Shown in pieces: positions 1-11,235 of a stretch of 64,000 bases of DNA; the stretch's first letter is position 1, and each line of letters opens with the position of its first letter. This DNA is from Pelatocladus maniniholoensis HA4357-MV3 (GTDB lineage: Bacteria; Cyanobacteriota; Cyanobacteriia; Cyanobacteriales; Nostocaceae), in the NCBI GenBank assembly GCA_019359115.1, contig JAHHHW010000154.1:1-64000 (forward strand), written 5' to 3'. Below the pieces are notes generated by a model. That model ran no database searches. It saw only the letters and a list, made by a program, of their open reading frames with translations, and was not told the origin of the DNA. Position numbers and translations under genes: made by a program.

Positions 1-111
1 CATCAATACGCCGAACCAGCCTACATATAGGCGGTTGTCGGTGCTTGTTACCCAGTTACAGAACCGCTCCCATACGTTGGCGCTTTCGCGTCTTTGTAAA
101 GTTGCTGTCAT
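1..111 (-). CDS. psbA: Photosystem II D1 protein, N-terminal part only (runs off window)
   Basis: The first 37 codons of a D1 reaction-centre protein lie on the minus strand; the rest is beyond base 1. The translation begins [20 protein letters not shown] and continues with the D1 hallmark around [12 protein letters not shown], which leads into the first transmembrane helix. D1 binds the cofactors that carry out water splitting and charge separation in the thylakoid membrane. The ATG is the complement of bases 109-111. A promoter-like pair lies about 63-91 bases upstream. Cyanobacteria usually carry several psbA copies with nearly identical protein, so the copy type cannot be decided from 37 codons. 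Confidence 0.95.
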   Translation of the reverse strand, partial: MTATLQRRESANVWERFCNWVTSTDNRLYVGWFGVLM

Positions 112-173
112 TGTTCTTATGATTGCTATTACGTTATTTATGATGTTTGGGTGTTTTTTACCCTATGTTACAC

Positions 174-202
174 ATCTTAAAGTGAATATTGCGGTTTGTA
201 AA
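174..202 (-). promoter_or_regulatory. Probable sigma70-type promoter of psbA
   Basis: On the minus strand TTTACA (197-202) and TAAGAT (174-179) are separated by exactly 17 bases, the spacing expected for a SigA-type promoter. Transcription would start near base 167, giving an untranslated leader of about 55 bases before the psbA ATG. The elements are read by eye; no start-site data are available. Confidence 0.55.
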
Positions 203-273
203 GTCTTTTCATAAATATCTACTTCTGGTATGATTTACGCGCCCAACTTGTATATATTTTTGAGGAGAATTCA

Positions 274-513
274 CTACACTTTCTGTTCCCCGTTCTCCGG
301 ATCAACTAAATACAGCCCTTTGCATCTAAATGGAATACACCCTGTGGGGACAAGTCCAATCCCTCACATCTAGCGGCATTTCAGTGACTTGATAAAATTG
401 TGGTTACGTTCGCCCTTGGCGTTCTTGAAGGGTACCATGCCTTTGACATTAAGATTTTCTACTATGTTGAGAACCCCGACAACTCTTGCTAAGTCAGGGT
501 TCTCGTCTCTCAC
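274..513 (-). pseudogene. Decayed TnpB (IS200/IS605 or IS607-type) gene fragment
   Basis: The spacer between psbA and ispH holds pieces of a TnpB protein on the minus strand. Reading from 513, the frame gives VENLNVKGM (complement of 436-462), which matches the conserved E-(D/N)-LNVKGM block around a RuvC catalytic acidic residue. After a deletion and frame change, EMPLDVRDWTCPH (complement of 344-382) matches the zinc-ribbon region KMPLDVRDWTCPHCG of TnpB; a further frame shift gives GVFHLDAKG near the end. In-frame stops and lost segments make it nonfunctional. TnpB is the RNA-guided nuclease carried by these transposons. No TnpA or transposon ends were recognised beside it. Confidence 0.75.
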
Positions 514-550
514 AAATAATTTAGGAATGCTAGATGACTCAAAAACAAAA

Positions 551-1759
551 TCAGGCGATCGCTACTGTTGCTTTTAATTCAAATATTTTTTCGATGACAT
601 CTTCTACTACCTTATCAGGTGTAGAAGCACCAGAAGTTACACCAATCACTATTTTGCCTTCAGGCAACCAGTTATTTGTGATTTCCAAATTACCATTTAA
701 TAATCGATGTTCAATGCGATCGCCAGATAAAATTCTATCAACACTATCAATATGGTAAGAAATGACTCCACGCTCAAAAGAAATTTGTTGCAATTGAGTA
801 GTGTTTGATGAATTAAACCCACCAATCACAATCATTAAATCTAGTTTTTGTTCTACCAATTCCAAGATAGCATCTTGTCGCTCTTGAGTAGCATCACAGA
901 TCGTATTAAAGCTTTGGAAATGGTCATTTAAACTAGCTGGGCCATACTTCTGCATCATGGTATGCTCAAACAGCTTACCCAATTGCTCAGTTTCACTTTT
1001 GAGCATTGTAGTCTGGTTGGCAATGCCAATCATTTCTAAATCTTTATCTGGGTCAAATCCTGCTGAACAAGCTTTACTGAATTTAGCAATAAATTCTTCT
1101 CGGTTCCCACCATGCAAAATGTAGTTAGCGACGTATTCTGCTTCTTTTAGATTCAAAACAATGAGATATTTACCTGCAAAAGAACTAGTCGCAACTGTTT
1201 CTTCATGCTTATATTTGCCATGAATAATTGAGGTATATTCACGCTTTTTATGTTTTTCAACAGTATTCCAAACCTTTGATACCCAAGGACAAGTAGTATC
1301 AACTATTTTGCAGCCTTTATCGTTAAGTATCTGCATTTCTTGAACACTGGCACCAAAAGCAGGCAAGATCACAACATCACCAGTTTCCACAACCGAAAAA
1401 TCTTTTTTCCCTGCTATGACTGGGATGAAGTCTACTTCCATTTCCTGCATTCGTTGGTTAACAGAAGGATTGTGAATAATTTCATTAGTAATCCAAATGC
1501 GTTCTTTAGGGAAATGTTTACGAGTTTCATAAGCCATTGCTACAGCACGTTCTACACCCCAACAAAAGCCAAAAGCTTGGGCTAGTCGGATTGTGACGTC
1601 TTCTCGGTTAATGGTATAATTATTATCCCGTATTTGCTGAATCAGTGGGCTTTGATATTCTGACTGTAACTGGGTGGCAACTTCTTCTTGATGACCAAAT
1701 CCTTTACGATGATAGTTTTCAGAATGTTGAAGTGAACGTTTAAAAGCTTTAGTATCCAT
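551..1759 (-). CDS. ispH: 4-hydroxy-3-methylbut-2-enyl diphosphate reductase (IspH/LytB)
   Basis: IspH makes IPP and DMAPP in the last step of the methylerythritol phosphate pathway, feeding carotenoids, the phytol tail of chlorophyll and quinones. The 402-residue length fits the cyanobacterial/plastid subfamily, which has an N-terminal extension relative to E. coli. The three cysteines that hold the Fe-S cluster are visible: Cys66 in [11 protein letters not shown], Cys157 in [11 protein letters not shown] and Cys288 in [11 protein letters not shown]. The start at 1759 gives [10 protein letters not shown], the usual beginning of this subfamily. The electron donor is expected to be ferredoxin. 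The gene is alone on its strand segment, with a 100-base gap to the upstream SGNH hydrolase gene. Confidence 0.96.
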   Translation of the reverse strand: MDTKAFKRSLQHSENYHRKGFGHQEEVATQLQSEYQSPLIQQIRDNNYTINREDVTIRLAQAFGFCWGVERAVAMAYETRKHFPKERIWITNEIIHNPSVNQRMQEMEVDFIPVIAGKKDFSVVETGDVVILPAFGASVQEMQILNDKGCKIVDTTCPWVSKVWNTVEKHKKREYTSIIHGKYKHEETVATSSFAGKYLIVLNLKEAEYVANYILHGGNREEFIAKFSKACSAGFDPDKDLEMIGIANQTTMLKSETEQLGKLFEHTMMQKYGPASLNDHFQSFNTICDATQERQDAILELVEQKLDLMIVIGGFNSSNTTQLQQISFERGVISYHIDSVDRILSGDRIEHRLLNGNLEITNNWLPEGKIVIGVTSGASTPDKVVEDVIEKIFELKATVAIA

Positions 1760-1859
1760 ATGGTTTTTTCAACAAAAATCACTTTTTCACATTTTCTCTT
1801 ACTGAGGCACTATTGAGGTGAGGAGTTGGAGAGATTGGGAAGTTCCCCATTTTCTTCTA

Positions 1860-2687
1860 CTAGGGTTTATCAACTAAATCCATCTGACTATACAACTGTA
1901 AAGCAGAACTCCAGACTAAATAACCTTGAGGATTAAGATGTAAGCCATCAGTACTGAAATTGTGACGAAGATTACCTTGATTGTTGACAAATAGGGGATG
2001 CAAATTTAAATATTTGACGCCTTCTTTTGTCGCCATAGTTTGCAATTGCTGATTCAACTCAAGAATGCGACTATTTGGAATATTTAGCAATTTTTCTCGC
2101 CCTTCCCAAGTTGCTTCTTCTCCTGCGTGTGGTAATATCGATTGGATGACTATTTGTGTTTGGGGATGCACCCTACGTAGGTAACGCATGATTTGCCGAT
2201 GATTGTTTAAAATTATCTCATCCTCATTGCCCTGGATTAAGTCATTAATACCAATCATTACAAAAATTGTTTCTGGTTGGGTGCGGTCAAATAGTTCTAA
2301 TCTTTTTAATAATCCAGTGCTGTTTTCTCCAGAAATACCCTGATTTAGCCAATTCCTATTCTCAGGTAACAACTCAGGAGGAAACCACAGACTTAAAGAA
2401 TCTCCAGCTAGTATGGTCAGATGAATTGGACGTTTTTCAGACGCGATTTTGGCTTCTTGCTTGAGAACATTTACCCATTGTTGATAATTGAGTTTATGAC
2501 GATTACCCAATTCTGGTGTGGACTGGGATGAAGCATTTGCATTGACGTGATTTGGCAATATATTCGCTAAAAAAGCGGTGACACCCTGCTGTCGCCAAAT
2601 TAGCAGGATGACCGCTACCAAGAGTACACCGTTAGTGATCAGCGATAAAATTGCCCAGGTAGGAGAAGTTTTTGCAGAAGTGGACAC
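1860..2687 (-). CDS. Membrane-anchored SGNH/GDSL-family hydrolase
   Basis: This 275-residue protein starts with a single hydrophobic segment (about residues 10-28, rich in Leu/Val/Ile), so it is probably anchored in a membrane with the catalytic domain outside the cytoplasm. The SGNH blocks are in order: LAGDSLSLW (nucleophile Ser), NQGISGENS (Gly), MIGINDLIQG (Asn) and DGLHLNPQGY (Asp and His). The family includes esterases, thioesterases and carbohydrate or lipid deacetylases; the substrate here cannot be told from sequence. It lies between amt and ispH in the same orientation, with a 61-base gap to amt, so cotranscription from amt is possible but not shown. Confidence 0.85.
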   Translation of the reverse strand: MSTSAKTSPTWAILSLITNGVLLVAVILLIWRQQGVTAFLANILPNHVNANASSQSTPELGNRHKLNYQQWVNVLKQEAKIASEKRPIHLTILAGDSLSLWFPPELLPENRNWLNQGISGENSTGLLKRLELFDRTQPETIFVMIGINDLIQGNEDEIILNNHRQIMRYLRRVHPQTQIVIQSILPHAGEEATWEGREKLLNIPNSRILELNQQLQTMATKEGVKYLNLHPLFVNNQGNLRHNFSTDGLHLNPQGYLVWSSALQLYSQMDLVDKP

Positions 2688-2748
2688 GATTCTGGAAAAT
2701 ATACCAAATCTTTAGTACCAGATTTTATCTGTACGCACTCCATGATGG

Positions 2749-4155
2749 CTACTTATCACTCACAGAAATGCGATCGCCAAATTCTTCGTTGTAACCTTCT
2801 TCTCCGTGTTCGTTGATATCTATACCTTGCATTTCTGCTACTTCTTTCACACGCAGACCCACTGTAGCATCAATTAGTTTGAGAATGACGAAGGTTCCCA
2901 CACCAGCAAAAACGTAAGCGATCGCAATTGCTGCTAACTCGACTAATAATTCTTCTGGATTACCGTAGAGTAAACCATTTTTTCCTGCGGAGTTAACTGT
3001 GGTGGTCGCAAAGACTGCTGTCAAAATTGCACCTACTGTTCCACCCACGCCATGCACCGGGTAAGTATCGAGGGCGTCATCAATTTGTACTTTATGTTTG
3101 AAGCTAACAGCATAAAAGCAAACAAAAGCGGTGATACTACCAATTAAAATGGCTGCTAGTGGTGTGACAAAGCCTGCGGCGGGAGTAATACCCACTAAAC
3201 CAGCAACAGCGCCTGTGGCTGCACCGACTGCGGTTGGTTTACCGCGCAAAACTTTTTCTAAAATTAACCAAGTTAATGCGGCGGCCGCGGCGGCGGTATT
3301 TGTGTTAACAAAGGCCACTGTTGCTAAACTACCTGAAGCAAGGGCGCTACCAGCATTGAAGCCAAACCAGCCAAACCACAACAAGCCAGCACCTAACAAA
3401 ATGAAGGGAACGTTGTGAGGAGGACTAAGACGATCAGGGTAGGTTTTGCGAGGACCTAAGATGATCGCTGCAACTAAAGCAGAAACTCCAGAACTAATAT
3501 GGACAACTGTACCACCTGCGAAGTCAAGAGCGCCCAAGCCCCCTGCTAAACCAATGAATCCGCCTTTACCCCAGACCATATGGGCTAGAGGAGAGTAAAT
3601 AAAAGTAGACCACAATAGTACAAATAAACTATATGCAGTGAAGCTCATCCGTTCGGCGATCGCGCCAGAGATCAAAGCTGGGGTGATCATGGCAAACATG
3701 GCTTGGTAAATCATGAATGCTAGGTGAGGAATTGTTGGTGCATAAGAAACGAAATCGGCAGGATTTGATCCTTTGAGATAATCAGTTAATTCTGTGCCAA
3801 CACCATTTAAACCCAGCCACTGTAAGCCACCAAGAAACGGATTTCCGGGCGAAAAAGCAAGGCTATAGCCCCACAGAACCCAAGTCACTCCCACAATCGC
3901 CATTGGTACGAAGCTCATCATCAACGTATTGAGAACGTTGTGAGAACGTACGAATCCACCATAAAAAAAGGCAAGTCCAGGAGTCATTAGCAATACTAAA
4001 GCTGCACAAATCAGCATAAATGCTGTATCAGCAGCAGTTTGAGCGTTAGAAATTGCTGCGTTCACATCAACGGGTGCAGCAACAGCATTGCCTATGAGCG
4101 GGCCTATAAGAAGCATTAGAGCGATCGCCCCAATCATGAAAATTTTCTTCAGCAC
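2749..4155 (-). CDS. amt: Ammonium transporter (Amt/MEP family)
   Basis: Amt proteins conduct ammonium across the cytoplasmic membrane as trimers. The translation shows the family signature DFAGGTVVHISSGVSALVAA, with the first pore histidine, and DTYPVHGVGG, with the second; GGFVRSHNVLNTLMM is also typical. About eleven hydrophobic helices follow an N-terminal hydrophobic segment ending in NAVAAP, which looks like a cleaved signal peptide. I chose the GTG at 4155 (468 residues), because AAAGGGA lies 10 bases upstream; the frame is open to a TTG at 4179. The two NtcA-type boxes about 50-90 bases upstream of this start suggest induction during nitrogen starvation. Genes for other Amt paralogues or glnB are not adjacent. 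Confidence 0.93.
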   Translation of the reverse strand: MLKKIFMIGAIALMLLIGPLIGNAVAAPVDVNAAISNAQTAADTAFMLICAALVLLMTPGLAFFYGGFVRSHNVLNTLMMSFVPMAIVGVTWVLWGYSLAFSPGNPFLGGLQWLGLNGVGTELTDYLKGSNPADFVSYAPTIPHLAFMIYQAMFAMITPALISGAIAERMSFTAYSLFVLLWSTFIYSPLAHMVWGKGGFIGLAGGLGALDFAGGTVVHISSGVSALVAAIILGPRKTYPDRLSPPHNVPFILLGAGLLWFGWFGFNAGSALASGSLATVAFVNTNTAAAAAALTWLILEKVLRGKPTAVGAATGAVAGLVGITPAAGFVTPLAAILIGSITAFVCFYAVSFKHKVQIDDALDTYPVHGVGGTVGAILTAVFATTTVNSAGKNGLLYGNPEELLVELAAIAIAYVFAGVGTFVILKLIDATVGLRVKEVAEMQGIDINEHGEEGYNEEFGDRISVSDK

Positions 4156-4202
4156 TTGTTTATTATCCCTTTGCGCCAAAATCTTTCCATTACGTACATT
4201 TA

Positions 4203-4248
4203 TTTGAGTAATTTTTAATACAGAAAACTGTATTGAAAATTACTCAAA
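4203..4248 (-). promoter_or_regulatory. Palindromic control element with two NtcA boxes upstream of amt
   Basis: Two 21-base arms with one mismatch flank an AAAA loop. Each arm carries the NtcA consensus GTA-N8-TAC: GTA at 4208 with TAC ending at 4221, and GTA at 4230 with TAC ending at 4243. NtcA is the CRP-family nitrogen regulator of cyanobacteria. A site centred near -41.5 would place transcription starts near 4173 or 4195 on the minus strand, both compatible with the GTG start of amt. No perfect TAN3T -10 element was found at the ideal distance, so the promoter itself is not settled. Confidence 0.7.
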
Positions 4249-4397
4249 TTTAGTCCGTTTTGAGACATTCCTCAAAATATACTTCTTTTAGTAGTTGGCA
4301 AATCTTGAATTTTTAGCAGGTTATGCGTGTTTTAGAGTAATTTTTTAAATAAATTTTAAATAGCCATCACGAAGGGGAGCATCCCCTATCCCTATCC

Positions 4398-6071
4398 CTA
4401 CCCATTAGCAACCATTGGTAAGCGTACGGTGAAAATCGACCCTATTCCCTGCTCACTCTTGACAAAAATTTCACCACCCATCATCAAACAAAAGTGACGG
4501 CTAATCGCTAACCCCAGTCCAGTTCCACCATATTTTTTCGTAGTTGAGGCGTCCCCTTGTGTAAAGGGTTGGAATAACTGCTGTTGTTGCTGTAAAGACA
4601 TACCTATGCCTGTGTCAGTTACAGTAAAAATTATGATTTCGATGGGTTCTTCGTGAGGTCTGTAAACTTTTTCTCTTTTGACATTTAATACCACTTTGCC
4701 ATTGGTAGTAAATTTCGCAGCATTACTGAGCAAGTTGTAAAGTACCTGCCTGAGCTTAGTCTGATCAGTGTGCATGATACCCAATTCTTGCTCATAATCT
4801 ACTTCTAGGACGTTACCATTTTTTTCTACTAGCGGTTTTACTGTCAAAACAACACTATTGATTAATGTCATCAGGTCAAATGTCTCTGGGTAAAAAGTCA
4901 TTTTCCCTGCTTCAATTTTTGATAAGTCTAGGATGTCGTTAATCAGTAACAAAAGATGCCTACCAGCAGAATTGATCGATTCCAAGTCACTAATAAACTC
5001 TCCTCCGAAGCTGCTATCAGCAGCATCATCTTGGAGTAGTTGACTCAATCCGATAATTGCATTTAATGGTGTACGTAGTTCGTGGCTAATATTTGCCAAA
5101 AATTGACTTTTGGCTTTGTTGGCTCCTTCTGCCAATTCTTTGGCATGTTCAAGTTCTTTCGTGTGTTTTGATACTTGTTCTATCAGACGATTCAGTGATT
5201 TTGCTAATAAACCTATTTCATCTTCAGTGGTAATTGGCGCTCGCAAGTCAAAATTTGATTTCCGTGCGACTTGTTCCGCGACTTGAGTGACGGTGATGAC
5301 TGGTTCGGCGATCGCTCGCGAAGTACGCCAAGCCACAACAGCAGCTACTCCAACTGACAAGAGCATACTAGCTATGACTATTGATCTTTCAATTCCTTTA
5401 GACTGGCTGACATCATTTTTCATCCTCTCCTCTACTTGTTCGGCGCTTTGCAGGAGATCATTCAAATATTTGTATAGTTGATCTAGGCGCGAAGCTGTTT
5501 CACCGCGCATCACAGCTAGTAATTGATTCTGGACTGTGGATGCTTGCTGTTGTGATATTTGCTGGTTATTAATTGGTTCTAAAATAGACTCAATATCCTG
5601 AACGTAGGAGTCTAAATTAGTCGCGTAATTTTGTAATAAAGTCTGTAGAGAAGCTTCACTGGTTGCTAAGTTTCTAGGCTTGCTTTCCAGAAAAGCCATA
5701 ATTTGATTTTCTATTTTTTTGGTTTTTTCAATATTTTCCAGAAATTTATCTCTTCTGTAGGCTAGGCTTTCTGGATTTTGCACGACAGCAGGCAAATTCG
5801 CACTCTGGATTTGTGCATCTGCGATCGCATCTTTGTAATTGACCAGCATTTGCGTCTGATAGTGGGCGTGATCTAATTCCTTGATTTGTTGTCCTCGGTA
5901 AAAGTTCGCAACAAATAATCCAGCAAGTGAACCAAAAAACCCAATCCCAATTGCCAGAAAGTAGCCATAGCCTATTTTTTGATGGATACGCCAAGAACTA
6001 GCTTTGAGTTTCCCTCGTGAGGGAAATTCGATAGTTGGCAGTTCATCGGTTGAGGGGTCGTTAGCTGACAC
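4398..6071 (-). CDS. Membrane sensor histidine kinase with HAMP domain
   Basis: This 557-residue protein has a short cytoplasmic N terminus, a transmembrane helix at about 34-56, a mostly helical extracytoplasmic sensor region (about 60-228, compatible with a four-helix bundle), a second transmembrane helix at about 230-250, a HAMP linker (about 250-303), a HisKA domain with the phosphorylated His330 in [15 protein letters not shown] and a HATPase domain with [12 protein letters not shown] (N box), VTDTGIGM (G1) and [12 protein letters not shown] (G2). It therefore autophosphorylates in response to an unknown signal. There is no receiver domain and no response regulator gene next to it, so the partner must be encoded elsewhere. 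Its stop is 218 bases from the nearest same-strand gene amt, whose promoter lies in that gap. Confidence 0.9.
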   Translation of the reverse strand: MSANDPSTDELPTIEFPSRGKLKASSWRIHQKIGYGYFLAIGIGFFGSLAGLFVANFYRGQQIKELDHAHYQTQMLVNYKDAIADAQIQSANLPAVVQNPESLAYRRDKFLENIEKTKKIENQIMAFLESKPRNLATSEASLQTLLQNYATNLDSYVQDIESILEPINNQQISQQQASTVQNQLLAVMRGETASRLDQLYKYLNDLLQSAEQVEERMKNDVSQSKGIERSIVIASMLLSVGVAAVVAWRTSRAIAEPVITVTQVAEQVARKSNFDLRAPITTEDEIGLLAKSLNRLIEQVSKHTKELEHAKELAEGANKAKSQFLANISHELRTPLNAIIGLSQLLQDDAADSSFGGEFISDLESINSAGRHLLLLINDILDLSKIEAGKMTFYPETFDLMTLINSVVLTVKPLVEKNGNVLEVDYEQELGIMHTDQTKLRQVLYNLLSNAAKFTTNGKVVLNVKREKVYRPHEEPIEIIIFTVTDTGIGMSLQQQQQLFQPFTQGDASTTKKYGGTGLGLAISRHFCLMMGGEIFVKSEQGIGSIFTVRLPMVANG

Positions 6072-6267
6072 TTTTGTTGTTTGTGAACTATTGTCAACAG
6101 CGGTTGGCTTATGAGTTTATATCCCTCAAATCTTCTTATCCATCCGCCAAAATTACCAAATCAGTTTAGGCATGAAATCACATCAGTGACTCTCACCTAA
6201 TCTTATCTTCCTTTATAACAAGAACGAATATTCGCTCACTATTATAGTTAGTCTTACTAAAAATAAA

Positions 6268-6306
6268 GAGCTAGGAGCCATAGTTTTTACTTTTGGCTCC
6301 TAACTC
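6268..6306 (-). terminator. Hairpin downstream of metK
   Basis: GAGCTAGGAGCCA (6268-6280) pairs with TGGCTCCTAACTC (6294-6306) with one mismatch around a 13-base loop, 15 bases after the metK stop codon. On the minus strand it is followed by TTTATTTTT-like sequence (complement of about 6258-6267), as expected for an intrinsic terminator. Confidence 0.65.
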
Positions 6307-6321
6307 TCGGTTTAACTGAAA

Positions 6322-7584
6322 TTAAGCGATCGCAGCAGTTGAAGGTTGTTTGTTGAGTGATTGTTTCAACAATTCTGCCTTATCAGTACGCTCCCAAGGC
6401 AGATCTAAATCTGTCCGACCGAAGTGACCGTAAGCCGCGACGTCCTGATAAAAACGTCCGCCTCGTTCGCTTGGCAGGTTGCGTAAGTTAAAGGAATGGA
6501 TAATCCCAGCTGGACGCAGTTCAAAATGATCTGTAATGAGTTGCAGCAAAGTTTCGTCATCAACTTTGCCAGTACCGAAGGTATCTACCAAAATGCTCAC
6601 TGGTCGTGCTACACCAATGGCATAACTAAGCTGAACTTCGCACTTTTGTGCTAAACCGGCGGCTACAATATTTTTTGCCGCATAGCGACAAGCATAGGCA
6701 GCACTACGGTCTACTTTAGTGGGGTCTTTACCAGAAAAGGCTCCACCACCATGTCGGGAGTAACCACCGTAGGTATCAACAATGATTTTACGTCCAGTCA
6801 GACCAGAGTCTCCTTGTGGTCCACCAATGACAAATTTACCAGTGGGGTTAACTAAAAAGCGGGTATTCTCATCTGGCTTGACTTCTAAGTCGCCAAACAC
6901 AGGTTCAACCACTGCTGACCACAGGTCTTTTTTGATTTTGGCTTGCACTTCTGCCTCATTGGTGATATCACCAATGGTAGGTGTGTGCTGTGTGGAAATC
7001 AGGATAGTATCGATACCTACAGGATGTCCGTCTTGGTAAGCAACAGTTACCTGAGTTTTACCATCAGGACGCAGGTAGGCTAATTGACCTGTCTTGCGGA
7101 CTGCTGCTAGTCGGCGGGCAATACGATGAGAAAGGCTGATTGGCAAAGGCATCAGTTCTGGTGTTTCGTTACAAGCGAAACCGAACATAATACCTTGGTC
7201 GCCAGCACCAACTTTATCGAATTGTTCCTCGCTATCCTGGCGAGCTTCATGGGCAGTATTTACGCCTTGGGCAATATCGGGTGATTGCTCATCCAAAGCT
7301 ACCAACACCGAGCAGCTGTTAGAGCAGAAGCCATTCACAGCATCGGTGTAGCCGATTTCCGCTATTTTATTACGAGCGACACTGACGTAATTAACACTTG
7401 CTTTACTAGTGATTTCACCAGTAATCAATACTAAACCAGTGTTAACAACGACTTCCGCAGCCACACGACTAGTCGGGTCTTGTGTGAGCAAGGTATCTAG
7501 AATTGCATCAGAAATCTGATCGCAGATTTTATCTGGATGACCTTCAGTCACTGACTCGGAGGTAAATAGATAGCGTTTAGACAA
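6322..7584 (-). CDS. metK: S-adenosylmethionine synthetase
   Basis: MetK makes S-adenosylmethionine from methionine and ATP in the cytoplasm. The 420-residue sequence carries the two family signatures, [15 protein letters not shown] and [16 protein letters not shown], and the N-terminal [20 protein letters not shown] block with the ATP-binding histidine. The start codon is TTG at 7582-7584: an excellent AGGAGG Shine-Dalgarno lies 8 bases upstream and no ATG fits the conserved N terminus [11 protein letters not shown]. The C terminus (about residues 397-420) is a short cyanobacterial tail. It is monocistronic by appearance, with a hairpin terminator after it and the prk terminator before it. 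No SAM riboswitch was recognised. Confidence 0.97.
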   Translation of the reverse strand: MSKRYLFTSESVTEGHPDKICDQISDAILDTLLTQDPTSRVAAEVVVNTGLVLITGEITSKASVNYVSVARNKIAEIGYTDAVNGFCSNSCSVLVALDEQSPDIAQGVNTAHEARQDSEEQFDKVGAGDQGIMFGFACNETPELMPLPISLSHRIARRLAAVRKTGQLAYLRPDGKTQVTVAYQDGHPVGIDTILISTQHTPTIGDITNEAEVQAKIKKDLWSAVVEPVFGDLEVKPDENTRFLVNPTGKFVIGGPQGDSGLTGRKIIVDTYGGYSRHGGGAFSGKDPTKVDRSAAYACRYAAKNIVAAGLAQKCEVQLSYAIGVARPVSILVDTFGTGKVDDETLLQLITDHFELRPAGIIHSFNLRNLPSERGGRFYQDVAAYGHFGRTDLDLPWERTDKAELLKQSLNKQPSTAAIA

Positions 7585-7678
7585 ATTTAATTCCTCCTAA
7601 ACAATTTGAGTTAGCCGATAAAATGACAACATTTAATCTAGCTGCTCAATCTGCAATCATAACAATATTTGTAGTTAT

Positions 7679-7707
7679 AAAAAAAGGGACACCTCTTGGT
7701 ATCCCTT
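7679..7707 (-). terminator. Intrinsic terminator of prk
   Basis: On the minus strand AAGGGATAC pairs with GTGTCCCTT (one U-G wobble; genome 7684-7692 and 7699-7707) around a 6-base loop and is followed by seven T residues. It stands 27 bases after the prk stop codon. Confidence 0.85.
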
Positions 7708-7733
7708 AGATATTTGACACAACAACTGTTTTT

Positions 7734-8738
7734 TTAAACTTGAACGGCCATTTTGGCTTCCTTTGCTGTTAAACGCTCATAGGCAGCGCGCATTTTTAAT
7801 CCTGTTAGCACTTGGAACAAACCTGTACCATTGTTGGAACCAGGATACTCACGGTGCTGGAGTAACAAGTGAGTCATCTCACCTTGATACTTGGTGGATG
7901 TTTTGCTGAGGTGAGTTTCGATGTAAATCACTTCTTCGAGATTGTCGAACTGACCATCTACCTCTAGAACAGAGACATAGCGACCGTAGTACACATCTGA
8001 ACCATAGTACAGTTGCATACCAGGATAAGAACAACTCAGTTTGCGTCCACAGGGAGTCCACTGGATCGTGGAACCTTCATCGAACAGATAAACTGGTTCA
8101 AAGCCTTCTTTACCCTCACGTTGTAGCATCCGTACCCGCAGAACTTTACGCTCTTTATCTTCTTTGATCAGGTTGGTAGGTAATACCTGAAGAACTACAT
8201 CAGCAAATTCTCTTTGTGGTTCAATGTACTTCTGAAAATCAGGTTTGCGAGAATTGATTTGAGCCAAAACATCTTCGTAACGATGACCACGTTCAGCCAT
8301 GTCTCGCTGAATCTTCCAAGCAATTTTGACTTCATCACTGATATCAAAATAGACGCTGAAATCAATTAGCGATCGCACACGTTCATCATATAAAGGATGT
8401 AGCCCCTCAATCACTAAAATATGATTCGGCTCTATCAGTTCGGGTGGATCGATAGCACCAGTTTCGTGGTTATAAATTGGCTTCATGATTGATTGACCAT
8501 CTTTGAGCGCTTTAATTTGCTCGTACATCAGGTCAAAATTATTGGCTCTAGGGTCAAGTGCGGTTATACCTGTTTCTTTACGCTGTTTGCGATCCAAACA
8601 ATGATAGTCATCCAAACAGATGACTGTCATCAACTCCTCACCGAATAAATCTGTCAAACGACGCAAAAACGTAGATTTACCACATCCAGAGTCTCCGGCT
8701 ACTCCAATTAGTACCACTCGTTCTGGTTTATTACTCAT
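7734..8738 (-). CDS. prk: Phosphoribulokinase
   Basis: PRK phosphorylates ribulose 5-phosphate to ribulose 1,5-bisphosphate, the CO2 acceptor of the Calvin-Benson cycle. I start it at the ATG at 8738 (334 residues, MSNKPERVVLIGVAGDSGCG) because AGAGGAG sits just upstream; the frame is open 20 codons further but lacks signals. The Walker A motif GDSGCGKST holds Cys19, and Cys41 lies in VICLDDYH; these two form the redox disulfide that thioredoxin and CP12 control in light/dark regulation. The catalytic Asp pair and the YIEPQ region are present. The gene is divergent from petH across a 1.2-kb spacer and ends in a strong terminator. Confidence 0.97.
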   Translation of the reverse strand: MSNKPERVVLIGVAGDSGCGKSTFLRRLTDLFGEELMTVICLDDYHCLDRKQRKETGITALDPRANNFDLMYEQIKALKDGQSIMKPIYNHETGAIDPPELIEPNHILVIEGLHPLYDERVRSLIDFSVYFDISDEVKIAWKIQRDMAERGHRYEDVLAQINSRKPDFQKYIEPQREFADVVLQVLPTNLIKEDKERKVLRVRMLQREGKEGFEPVYLFDEGSTIQWTPCGRKLSCSYPGMQLYYGSDVYYGRYVSVLEVDGQFDNLEEVIYIETHLSKTSTKYQGEMTHLLLQHREYPGSNNGTGLFQVLTGLKMRAAYERLTAKEAKMAVQV

Positions 8739-9518
8739 AGAATCTCCTCTAAATGCTAAAGATGAGTCAATCAATAATTTTTCACACCTACAAGACATGA
8801 AGCCAGGAGTTTACCCCTTTGGTTTATCTTGCGTTCTTGCTACTCAACAGCACAAATAAGAATATAACGGGTAAGCTTAACAGTAATAATTGTTACCCGT
8901 TTTTGTTGCCTAAGTTGTTACTGGTAAGTATTTAATCCTAGTGATATATTGGATTCTAACAGAAGGGGTTACTCTATACAAGGCTTACTAGCAGCAAGAA
9001 ATTGCGTTTTTAGAATCATGGTTGTGAATATTTAGCAATCACAAAAATTTCCTAAACACTAGCTGTGCAGCTACTGAAGTTTAAGTCACAAGCCCAGAAA
9101 TCATGGTTTGGGAATTTTTTCTTCCATATAGCAGCAAAGTGCTAGCTTTTAAGAGCGTTATGGTAAGGTCGGATTGCAGTTTATGACTCTGTTAATTCAA
9201 GTTTATAGGGTATGATCTGATTTTTAAAGTACTTTTTACCTTTTGTGAAGTACCTACACTCACCGCAAGCGGTGAGACTACTACCCTAATTAAGCTAAAT
9301 TTTTATTAGACAACAAGCAAAACTCGATAATATTAAAAATTGTCAAACAGAGGTATTCTTCTTGGGCAAGTCATATCACTGCCAAGCTCGCTCTGTGGCG
9401 GTGATATGAACTACAGACAGGGACTGTGGTAAAATGCCAATAGTTCACCGAAATGCCTGTAGTCGTAAAAACCAAGCGACATAATTGGGTAAGAAAGTAA
9501 ACAAAGTATTACAGTACC
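8739..9518. other. Long spacer between prk and petH, mostly without genes
   Basis: No convincing gene was found here. It should hold the divergent promoters of prk and petH. A hairpin with arms TCATATCACTGCCA (9371-9384) and TGGCGGTGATATGA (9396-9409) stands out; a related sequence (GCCAAGC..GC....TGGCGGTGA) recurs at about 9610-9633, so it is part of a repeat pair that flanks the TnpB-like remnant. A second short palindrome, TCACCGCAAGCGGTGA, lies near 9259-9274. No GTA-N8-TAC NtcA box was spotted in the last 300 bases before petH. Confidence 0.5.
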
Positions 9519-9677
9519 GTGGGACACACGGGATTTTAAGCCTGTGGAGAGTGAGTAAGGCTAGTAGTGCTTGCACTAAAAGCATCGCTCGTTGAATCAG
9601 GAATCTTCAGCCAAGCTTGCGCTTTGGCGGTGAGAATGTCAAGTTGTAGCGATGCCATATCACGAAAAAAAGATTAA
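9519..9677 (+). pseudogene. Probable decayed C-terminal end of a TnpB gene
   Basis: One frame from 9519 reads VGHTGF, stop, ACGE, stop, VRLVVLALKASLVESGI and continues to a stop at 9677. The string VGHTGF-ACGE-VR resembles the tail that follows the zinc ribbon in many cyanobacterial TnpB proteins (…VGHT…ACG…VR…EAG). Two in-frame stops show that it is not functional. The upstream core of TnpB is not recognisable, so this rests on a short match and could be coincidence. Confidence 0.45.
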
Positions 9678-9888
9678 ATTGACTCATTATTAACATTCTC
9701 CAAAGAACTTATCCTCTACCTTAGAAGGTGAACAGGTGTGACTTTTTCCATGCCTTAGTATCTTTGGTGAGTGTACGTAAAAAGGCATTGGCTGATGCTG
9801 CTTTTCCAAGTGTTAGTTTTTCATAACCAAAATTTGGTAATGGAGAACTGTGTCTGTGGTGAAAGGGTTTTTTGTGAGAAAAGGTTAA

Positions 9889-11196
<1,308 letters not shown>

Positions 11197-11235
11197 TTTT
11201 AGTCATTAGTCATTGGTCATTAGTTATTTAGTGAC

